NCBI GenBank assembly: GCA_025174535.1
Contig: JALBUN010000008.1
Coordinates: 248,001-312,000, forward strand
Reading direction: 5' to 3'
Origin: Cantharellus purpuraceus
Taxonomy: Eukaryota > Basidiomycota > Agaricomycetes > Cantharellales > Hydnaceae
DNA length: 64,000 bases
The notes under the pieces are model-generated. The model was not told the origin of the DNA. It searched no databases and saw only the letters and a program-made list of their open reading frames with translations. Shown here piece by piece: positions 56,523 through 64,000 of this stretch (positions within the stretch are counted from its first letter, which is position 1; every line of letters starts with the position of its first letter). The position numbers were made by a program, and so were the translations under genes.

Positions 56523-57576
56523 GAGAAAGAACGGAGTGTCAACGTTCAATGCTGTAACTGACTATATCAGTGTTGTTACCGACTCGGGTTATTAGCTTTT
56601 AGCTCGTCATTTCAATTTTATAATCACTGTCTCCGACCCGGGGTTGGACGGGTCAAAATGTCCAAACCGCTGGAAATAGAATTTTAATGAATAATATTGA
56701 CAGTAATGTAGTCCAGTTGGTTAGATCTAGCCTATCATGAGCTAACGAGCCTTCCCTAATATCTCCCTGTATTGTTAGACTCATCCTGAGCATTCACCTG
56801 AGACAGTAACCCGTAGAAAACCATATAATCGTGATAATGCTAGATGCATTCGAAGCTGACCGTAAGGATGGCCGCATTGACCGGTATTTATGCATACTCA
56901 AAACCATGGCATATGAAATATTACCGACTTTACAAGACACTCAGCTTGTGAGATATAATCCACACACTGTAGGAAGAATGAAGCCTCAATTCCAGTACAT
57001 TTTGCACTACAGAAAAACGTACAGAAGATGCTGAATTTTAGGTCAGAGCAACCTCAAATCCAGTTACCAAGAAAATCCCCTCAACAATTATCAGGTATTG
57101 ATATCTAGTGGTTAACATGAACAATTTTGCGCATTTTTGTACCGCTTTTCAGGCAATTTATCACTTGCAAGTAGTACCTTATGTACTTCATATTAGACAT
57201 AAAAACTCTGTATTAAAATAAGGTAATATACGAGGCAGTGGAATTTACGGTCTTTGTATACCGATGAGGAAGCGCAAAGAGGACAAGAGACCCCAGTTCC
57301 GGCCTTGTCGCCGTTCACCTCATCTACTCGGCCATTAGCTGCAGTTTCGTGTCGACAGGCTGCTGGCCATAGTAGACCATACAGATATGGTATGCACCCA
57401 ACTGCAAAATTAGCATCTGTCAGGAAACTCATGGGCACATTTCATTGATACTGTATGTACATACCAGCAACATGATTATACACATATGGATGGGTACTTA
57501 CACTATCCTGCTTCATCAATGTTCCATGTCACCAGACATAGTTGGTGAGCCAACCTGCACAGAAGTAGCAGGTCCT
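56523..57576. other. AT-rich spacer upstream of the GMC gene
   Basis: About 1 kb with no recognised gene; presumably holds the GMC promoter at its left end. It borders the retroelement region. Confidence 0.45.
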
Positions 57577-57777
57577 GAGGGTGCAGCACATAAGCTGAAG
57601 CCAAGTCTGTTCTGATCATCACGACCAAATCTGACTCCACCCCCAAAGTCCAACACCCTGATGTGTTATGCACTGGGTCCGGTTGGGGGTCAGAACTTGT
57701 GTTGGAGTTGGAGCGGGGATTGGGGTGTGTGGTGGGGATTGGAATGGACTTGGCTTCAGCTTATGTGCTGCACCCTC
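57577..57777. repeat. 29-bp perfect inverted repeat at the edge of an LTR fragment
   Basis: 57577-57605 is the exact reverse complement of 57749-57777. The right arm belongs to a gypsy-type LTR fragment. Weaker inverted matches lie between the arms (CTCCACCCCCAAAGTCC against GGAGCGGGGATTGGGG), so part of the LTR is present head to head. Confidence 0.75.
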
Positions 57778-57957
57778 ACTAATACCGGTGTCTGAGATTT
57801 TGGAGATGGAGTATGACTTAGGTAGTTTGGATCAGACTTAGGAGCTAGGTGTGATTCAATATTCAAACTGGGGAATGAAGTCCCCAGTTGTACAACTTAA
57901 ATACATATTTGAAATCTAATAATAGTTACTCCAGTGATGGGTCTCTGCAGCCAACGG
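57664..57957 (-). repeat. Older gypsy-type LTR fragment
   Basis: Begins TGTTATGCACT like the copy at 58475 and shares GGACTTGGCTTCAGCTTAT, CCCTCACTAATACCGGTGTC and GGGGAATGAAGTCCCCAGT with it. It is cut off exactly where the copia LTR begins (57958). CG dinucleotides of the other copy are often TG or CA here. Confidence 0.75.
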
Positions 57958-58234
57958 TGTAAATGGGTGTCTTAGTTCACACCATTGCACAGAACTCAAC
58001 CAAGTGTATTGGTTGGGCAATGTGCTGTACAGTGTGGTAGTTACTAAGTTCTGTCTACTATATGTGGACCCACACGTGTACTTGGGTCCACTGGCTTGCA
58101 TAATAACTATACATATGCACCCTATGGGCACATATATCTATTAAGAAGTCAGCATTCCTTAATGGAATGCTGCATACATTAATTATAACTATCTAGCTAT
58201 ATACTATAGTAAGCAAGTACCTTGGGTACTTACA
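57958..58234 (-). repeat. 3' LTR of a second copia element
   Basis: In minus orientation it starts TGTAAGTACCC and ends ATTTACA, 277 bp. It is directly preceded (element sense) by a polypurine tract GAAAAAGGGGAGGG. It contains hairpins GCATTCC/GGAATGC and AAGTACC/GGTACTT. It splits the older gypsy LTR fragment. Confidence 0.65.
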
Positions 58235-58472
58235 CCCTCCCCTTTTTCAATGAGACACGATCTCATTCAGTACTTCTTAATCATACAGCTCCTTATGAAG
58301 CTGTTCTGATGAGTTGGTGTCCATATGGTCATCTTGTTCATATGGTTCTGGAGGGGGATGGCTCTCAGTCGTCCCTGACATGGTTGTGGTATCCTCATCC
58401 ACTTGAATGGATGAGGATGCAATTGCTACTGCAGCATCCCAATTGAGTTCATGATTAAGTTGATCGTGACCT
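58235..58472 (-). mobile_element. Truncated 3' internal end of the second copia element
   Basis: A minus-strand reading frame SIQVDEDTTTMSGTTESHPP ending EQLHKELYD-stop, then a purine tract abutting the LTR at 58234. The element is cut by the gypsy LTR at 58475. The rest of pol is not in this window. Confidence 0.5.
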
Positions 58473-58474
58473 AA

Positions 58475-59275
58475 TGTTATGCACTAGGTCTGATTGGGGG
58501 TCGGAGATTGGGTTGGAGGTTGGGTTGGAGGTTGGGTTGGAGGTTGGGTTGGAGGTTGGGTTGGAGGTTGGGTTGGAGGTTGGGTTGGAGGTTGGGTTGG
58601 AGGTTGGGTTGGAGGTTGGGTCGGAGTCGGAGTGCGTCGTGGGGGTCGGAACGGACTTGGCTTCAGCTTATATGCTGCGCCCTCACTAATACCGGTGTCC
58701 GAGATTTCAGAGACAGAGTACAACTTTAGAGAGTTAGGATCGGACTTAGGAACTAGGTGTGATTCGATATTCGAACTGGGGAATGAAGTCCCCAGTCAGG
58801 CAACTTAAATACATATTTGAAATCTAATAATAATTACTCCGGTGATGGGTCTCCAAGGCCGACGGCCTTACGTGAGCTTGTCCGAGTCCGACGGGGACGG
58901 ATGTCTGGGTTCCTGTGAGGGCAACGCTGATGACGAGGCCACAACAACAAGATACTCAATAAGTGAGAGCCGATAAGAAATAATGCCAGCTGGTACAGCG
59001 GATATCCTCAGTCTATACAGCTGTTTCTGATAAATACATGGGACTTACCTGGTACAGCGGATATCCTCAGAGATCAAGCTGAGGGGATCACACTGCACCA
59101 AGGCGAGTCTTTATACTAAATGATGGAGACGGATAGGAGAACCAAGATAGGGGAGGAAAGATAGGGGAAGTGATAGGGGCAATGAAATAGGGGAGACGCA
59201 CCCTGACAGGCTGCGCTGATAGGGGTGTCAAGAGAAAATACTAAAAATAGAATATGACTTATTTGAACCCTGACA
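58475..59275 (-). repeat. Candidate gypsy LTR with internal minisatellite
   Basis: 801 bp. In minus orientation it starts TGTCAGGG and ends GCATAACA (TGT..ACA, typical for Ty3/gypsy). The part at 58640-58860 matches the older fragment at 57735-57957. A 20-nt block GGTACAGCGGATATCCTCAG occurs twice (near 58992 and 59050). The right boundary is inferred from end motifs only; no partner LTR is inside the window. Confidence 0.5.
58508..58620 (+). repeat. 12-bp minisatellite, about 9.4 units
   Basis: Near-perfect tandem array of TTGGGTTGGAGG. The repeated GG/GGG runs could form G-quadruplexes. In frame it reads a GWVGG/GWRL-type repeat, giving artefactual ORFs. The older LTR fragment (57664-57957) has only a single degenerate version of this region. 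Confidence 0.95.
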
Positions 59276-59553
59276 GTTCCTATGGTGATGCTGATGCATC
59301 AATTGGAACCAGAGACAGATGGGTGGAATCGGCGGTGACAATCAGACAGGTAAATGGAGACGTAGCGGTTTCCAAATGGAGTATAGATTTCATGTGCACG
59401 GGGATCTGAGTGGATCGGACGGGGATCTGGGCGTTAATGAATATAGTCATAACAGTATCTCTCCATTTAAGGCCGAGCCCCTGAGGCCTCATGTCCGTGG
59501 ATTGAATAGGTGAGACGATTGGGCGCGGTCGGAGTTATGCTGGGGGTCTGGAG

Positions 59554-61332
59554 ATGTATAAAAGGAGGGGCATGATTGAGGTCTTATCCTCAATGATGTC
59601 AAACCCTTTGGCAAGCATGAGCGTGGCCAAGCTTGAGCAGTTGCTCTTGGCCCGACGGAAGGAAGAGGAGGAGGAGCAGAAACGGAAAGAGGAGGAGGAA
59701 GCGGAACGGAAACGGAAAGAGGAGGAGGAAGCGGAATGGAAACAGAAAGAGGAGGAGGAAGCGGAACAGAAACAGAAAGAGGAGGAGGAAGCGGAACAGA
59801 GACGGAAGGAGGAGGAGGAGGAGGCGGAGCGGAGACGGAAGGAGGAGGAGGAGGCAGAACGGAGACGGAAGGAGGAGGAAGAGCAGAGGCAGAAAGAGGC
59901 GGCGAAGACGGAACGGAGAAGGAAAGAGGAGGAAGTGAAGGCCGAGAGGGCCTGCATGGTGAAGGAACTTGTGGCAGCGATGGAGGCCGTGAGACTGAAG
60001 GAAGTGGAGGAGCAGGTGCACAAGTTGGAAGCCGCCATGGAGGTAGAGGAGGAGGTAAACGGGGCAGGGGCGACCAGTCCAGGAAGTCTGAGTGTGCCAA
60101 TACGGACAGGGACCCCCGAGGTCGCCATCATCTCTGTTACACGGATGGAGACGACTCGTTCGAAGACTGTCACTGCGGAGGACTTGCCGTTACGTCTGCG
60201 GGCACGGCCATTATTTGAGTTGGGTGCAGCTGAGGAAGATGATGCGGCAGAGACAGAGAGGGCAGAGGTGGAGGCGGATCCTGATGCCAATATGGAGCTT
60301 GACGCAAATGCAGAGCCCGAGGTGGGTGTGGATGTTGGGACGGACGTGGAGCCGGATCCGACATCAAATTCTTATGAGGAGATGGCTTGGGTAGCTGCGG
60401 TTGAGGCTCGCAAAAGAGCGGAGCTCTATGCCGCGACCACTAAGAAGAATCTCGACGTTGCGGTCTTTTCATTGAAGGTGTACCCGAGTGCTGATACGGA
60501 GAAGTGAGAGGTGGACCGGAGGGTCATATGGTGCAAGGCAGAGAGTCGTGTGTTGGCGACCCGTAAGAAGGAGCTGCGTGTCGTGAGGTCGGCGATCCAG
60601 CTTTGCAAGCGCGAGATGGAGAAGACAGCGGCAGAACAGCAGGACAAGGAGGAGGAGAGGGAACACTTGGAGGCCGCAGCGAGAAGGGGCGGACCACCCA
60701 AGGCTCTGGCTCCAATGGAGCCATTTGGCGGACCCGGCGTAACTTGCGACTTATGTTGTGATGCAGGTGTGGAGTGCGTGTGGCCTACTGGCCCAACTCG
60801 CCGACTTCGGTCCTGCGATCATTGTCGGGGTCGGAAAGGAGGGTGTAGGATTGATGGGAAGTTCGATCCCCGGAGTCAGAGCGTCAAGCCCCGACTAGTG
60901 GTACAAGGAGGGGCAGAGAAAGAATCGGAGGGTTGTCTGACCAAAAAGTGGCGGATGGAGACGGGTGCTGTGGCAGCTGGGGGTAGCGGTGTCGGATCGG
61001 AAGGGGCGACGACCGGTGCAGGTATGGGGCACGTCTCGGCGCCCAATAGTACCGTGGGCCAGCTTATCTGGCTGGTTAACCTGCAGTCGGAGCACCTTTG
61101 GTGGATGGAGGGGTTGCTAGTGGACTTGGTGAAAATGATGAAACGGAAGGAGGTTCTGGAGGGTCGTCGGACAGCCGAGTTATGTCGGTTGCAGAAGTTC
61201 ATGGCCCCTTTGGATGAGGATTCGGACATGGGAGATGAGAAGGATTGGGTGTCAGATGTAGAGAGTGATGAGGAGTCGGAGATGGAGCCTGAGGTAGATA
61301 AGGGAAAGGGGAAAAGGAAATGTGATGTATAA
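59554..61332 (+). CDS. Coiled-coil/Cys-rich ORF associated with the gypsy element, split by one TGA
   Basis: One frame of about 592 codons, interrupted only by TGA at 60505-60507; the second half has no ATG of its own near its start. The N-terminal third is a long charged helix of E/K/R repeats (EEEAERKRKEEEEAEWKQKE and similar, about residues 35-130). A second helical part follows the stop. The Cys-rich motif is CDLCCDAGVECVWPTGP then RLRSCDHCRGRKGGC, resembling a binuclear zinc cluster. The tail is acidic. I recall proteins of this layout (coiled coil plus C-x2-C clusters) as common in mushroom genomes near gypsy elements; function unknown. It is convergent with the gypsy pol on the minus strand, 150 bp away, so it is not in a normal gag position. 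Confidence 0.55.
59557..59565 (+). promoter_or_regulatory. TATA box of the + strand coiled-coil ORF
   Basis: TATAAAAGG is a textbook TATA box. It overlaps the most upstream in-frame ATG (59554), so translation more likely starts at ATG 59572 or the ATG pair at 59593-59598. Confidence 0.6.
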
Positions 61333-61480
61333 AAGTAAAAATGAGAATGATTATAATTTTTGGAGCGGAGAAAAATGAGGTGGAGTGATTCCTTGGGAGC
61401 TTTTGGGCAGGCATGTAATTTCCCTTGACTTGTAATAAAATGATGATGCAAAATAATAGAATTAGCATTAGTAATTGAAC

Positions 61481-63999
61481 TTAAAGATTCATAAAGGGGC
61501 CAGGTTTGTCTGGATAAGCGGAGTGAAAGTCGGAGATGGATTCGGATGCATGATCGAGTTCGGACGCAGAGATCCATGAGGATTCTTCATCGGTGCCTTC
61601 GTATCCAGCCCATTTGACTAAGTACTGGAGCTTGCACTTGTATCGACAGTCGATCTTCAAGTCCAGGATCTCAGAGATCTCATATTCATTGTCTCCTTCG
61701 ATGATGATTGGGGGAGGTGGAGGTTGCGTGCGACCGGAGATCTCGTTCGTGGTAGCGGGTTCGAGCATTGATATATGGAAGACCAGATGAACTGCTTGGA
61801 AGTGGTCTGGAAGGTGGAGGGTGAAGGACCTGCTGCCCACGCGAGCAATCACCTCATAAGGACCTAAGTATTTCTCAGAGAGTTTCTTCGATGGATGGGT
61901 GGTCTGGAAGTGTTTGGCCTTAATGAATACTTTGTCTCTGATTTGCAGGTCCGGAGCCAGAATGTGGCGTCGGTCTGCAAAGACTTGATATTGTTTCTGG
62001 GCATCAGAGATGGTCTCTCGGAGATGTTGGTGTAGTTGATTGAGGTCAGTTACAAATTGGTGGGCTTTGGTGGAGGCAAGTTCTTTCTCAGGGTGGATGG
62101 AGATGTTCGGATGGTAGCCTTTATTAGCAAAGAACGGAGAGACGCCAGTAGTCGCGTTTGGCGTGTTGTTGTATGCAAACTCTGCTATTGGAAGTAGGTC
62201 AGCCCAGTTGTCTTGTTGATAGTTACAATAGATTCGGAGGTATTGTTCCAGGGACTGATTCATTCGTTCTGTTTGTCCGTCTCCTTCAGGATGGTATCCG
62301 GAGGTGAAATGAAGCTTCATGTCGAGAGCCTTTCCTAATGTGCGGAAGAAGGAGGACACGAACTCTGAGCCCCGATTGGACATGACATGCGATGGGACTC
62401 CATGTTTAGAGAATACGTGGAGAATGAACAACTTAGTTAGTGAGGTGGAGGTGATGGTGTCATGCATCAGAATGAATAGTGACTGTTTAGTGAACCTGTC
62501 GACAATCACGAGTATGGTGTCATATCCAAGCGATGGAGGGAGCTTCTCTATGAAATCCATGGAGATGGAGTTCCATGGTTGCTCCAGGATCGGAAGTTGC
62601 TTAAGCGTTCCGTAGGGTTTGTGCCTTTGCGATTTTGAGCGCATACACATGGTGCAGGAGTTACAGTAGTGTTGAATGTATTCCCGCATTTTTGGCCATA
62701 CATAGTCTCGTCGGATTAATCCTTGTGTGCAATTTTGCCCAAAATGGCCTGAGATCAGGTGATCATGATAATACTGCAAAACTCGGAGTCGGAGACCGTT
62801 GGCATCGGGGTCGTATATCCGGTTGTTGTGTCAGAGGTGTCCTTCGGGGTCAAGTGACCATTTCGGATCGGAAGGGTTGTCCAAGTGTTTAACTGCAACA
62901 GGATCGGATCGGAGTGATGAGCGGATGTCGGAGCGGAGTTGGTCGATGTCCATAATGGTGACAGCTTGGAGAGTGGGAGTCATGAGGGTGGATGCTCGTA
63001 GGGACGATGCCAGCTGCTCGTTAGTAAACACAGGACAAAAGTTGTGTGGGTTTACAGTGGCATAGTCGCTATTCCCCTCTTTAGGGTAGACGTCCCATCG
63101 TCTAGTTAAAGCGTCGGGCTTTGCTCTGAGTCGACCAGGACGGAAACGGATAATGAGATTGAACTGAGATAGGTACTCGGACCATTGGACTTGTCTCCGG
63201 GTGAGTAGTTTCGTTGTGGAGAAGTATTCCAAGTTCTTGTGGTCAGTTATGATGTCCACCGGATCGGAGGGACCTTCAAGGTAGTGTCTCCATATCTGGA
63301 AGGCTTCATATGACAAGGAGCTCTTTGTCATGGACATCATAGTTCAGTTTGGGGGGCGTAAATGTACGCGAGTGAAAAGCGATCGGGTGGACTTGTCCGT
63401 CGTCCAGAGAGATGATGGACAGGATCGCAGCAAGTGCATAGTCAGAGGCATCAAAGTGATCAGATGGACTTGTCCATCGTCCGGAGAGATGATGGACAGG
63501 ATCGCGGCAAGTGCATAGTCAGAGGCATCAGTCTCTAATAGGATAGGAACGTCTGGAACCCAATGAGTCAGTATCGGAGCAGAAGTAAAGCCTTTTTCAA
63601 GGTCTCAAAGCTCTGTCTACATTCATCAGTGAAATTCCATTGGGTACCCTTCCTAGTAAGTTGGGTGAGCGGAACAGTGATATCAGAGTAGCCATAAATG
63701 AAGCGGCAGTAGAAGTTGGCAAACCCCAGGAAGGACTGTACGTCTTTGACTTTCCGGGGTTCCGGCCATTCCTGTATGGCTTTGATTTTGTCATCAGACA
63801 TTGTCAGTCCTGCCAGGGAGAGGATATAGGATATAGCCTAGGTACTCAACCGAGTTGGAGTGGAATTCACATTTGTCAGCGCGGGCGAAGAGGCCATGTT
63901 TTCGGAGACGTCAGAGTACCTCTTGGACATGTGTCCGATGTTCTTCTTCGTTGTCCAAATATACCAGAATGTCGTCTAAGACGCTTGTTCGGAATCATG
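61481..63999 (-). pseudogene. Ty3/gypsy pol with chromodomain, broken, continues beyond the window
   Basis: Minus strand; the 5' part lies outside. RT catalytic region LDDILVYLD near 63970, then TMSDDKIKAIQEWPEPRKVK DVQSFLGFANFYCRFIYG (63570-63801). RNase H region [15 protein letters not shown] (62831-63340). Integrase from YYHDHLISGHFGQN with CNSCTMC zinc finger, SMDFIEKLPPS, SNRGSEFVSSF, HPEGDGQTERMNQSLEQYL, and a C-terminal chromodomain LQYLVKWAGYEGTDEESSW, ending at 61481. Lesions: TGA at 63911-63913 and 62831-62833, a duplicated CTATATC near 63825, a lost base near 63590, a 77-bp tandem duplication (63381-63534), and Asn in place of the second catalytic Asp (62375-62377). It cannot transpose on its own. 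Confidence 0.88.
63381..63534 (+). repeat. 77-bp tandem duplication inside gypsy pol
   Basis: Unit 1 63381-63457, unit 2 63458-63534. Both contain GGACTTGTCC, GAGATGATGGACAGGATCGC and AAGTGCATAGTCAGAGGCAT. 77 is not a multiple of three, so it shifts the RNase H frame. Confidence 0.85.
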
Positions 64000-64000
64000 T

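Noticed and set aside
56523..56549. A GMC protein start at 56549 (MNVDT...)
   Set aside because: The codon there is TTG, not ATG. The first ATG in frame is at 56520-56522.
58474..58808. ORFs made of repeated GW/GWRL or PPTQ units over the minisatellite
   Set aside because: They are open in several frames on both strands only because the 12-bp unit has no stop codon; no start, splice or family evidence.
59489..60290. Pro/Ser-rich minus-strand ORFs opposite the coiled-coil ORF
   Set aside because: Shadows of GAG/GAA codon repeats read backwards; low complexity and no conserved motif.
60508..60520. A separate gene starting at 60511 after the coiled-coil ORF
   Set aside because: The proposed start is GTG and the frame is the same as the upstream ORF; a single ORF with one TGA explains it better.
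1..64000. tRNA, rRNA genes or CRISPR arrays
   Set aside because: No cloverleaf with A/B box motifs, no rRNA sequence and no spaced direct repeats were recognised by eye. The genome is eukaryotic, so CRISPR is not expected. A tRNAscan run would settle tRNAs.

Overview
This 64 kb window looks like nuclear DNA of an agaricomycete (mushroom-forming basidiomycete). Nearly every gene is cut by short introns of about 50-70 nt with GT..AG (occasionally GC..AG) ends. The genes and repeats fit that group: a family of DUF6533-type multi-pass membrane proteins, an N5-arginine methyltransferase of the RMT2 type, a Zn2Cys6 regulator, a GMC oxidoreductase, and Ty1/copia and chromodomain Ty3/gypsy retroelements. 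All functions are read from translated sequence and remembered family motifs; no search was run.

Layout, left to right. (1) 76-4998: a complete 10-exon 2-oxoglutarate/Fe(II) dioxygenase on +, convergent with a BCS1-like AAA ATPase on -. (2) 5.0-29 kb: left array of six DUF6533 copies (A-F), all on +. Every one carries a visible lesion. Between them lie degraded copies of the BCS1 promoter and 5' exons. Copies B and C share a nearly identical 1.34 kb tract with sharp edges. Copy D is split by a young copia element (16506-21104, identical 205-bp LTRs, 5-bp target duplication). (3) 30.3-40.4 kb: a single-copy block of NmrA-like protein (+), Zn2Cys6 transcription factor (-), RMT2 (-) and, divergent from it, a PWWP-domain protein (+). 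(4) 43.4-53.3 kb: right array of three DUF6533 copies (G, H, I), all +. G and I look intact and H is frameshifted in its tail. A decayed copy of the 3' end of the PWWP gene lies between H and I. (5) 54.5-56.5 kb: GMC oxidoreductase on -. (6) 57.6-64 kb: nested retroelement debris: gypsy-type LTR pieces with a 12-bp GT-rich minisatellite, the 3' end of a second copia element, a + strand coiled-coil/Cys-rich ORF, and a broken chromodomain gypsy pol on - that runs off the window.

The main story is the double array. Each half carries a fragment of the single-copy gene at its own left edge: BCS1 5' end and promoter on the left, PWWP 3' end on the right. This suggests two separate local expansions by segmental duplication, each dragging along the neighbouring gene. 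The left half has since been eroded by point lesions, gene conversion and a transposon; the right half kept at least two apparently working genes. In the retroelements, several disabling changes fit CpG-to-TpG/CpA transitions, which hints at cytosine methylation of repeats.
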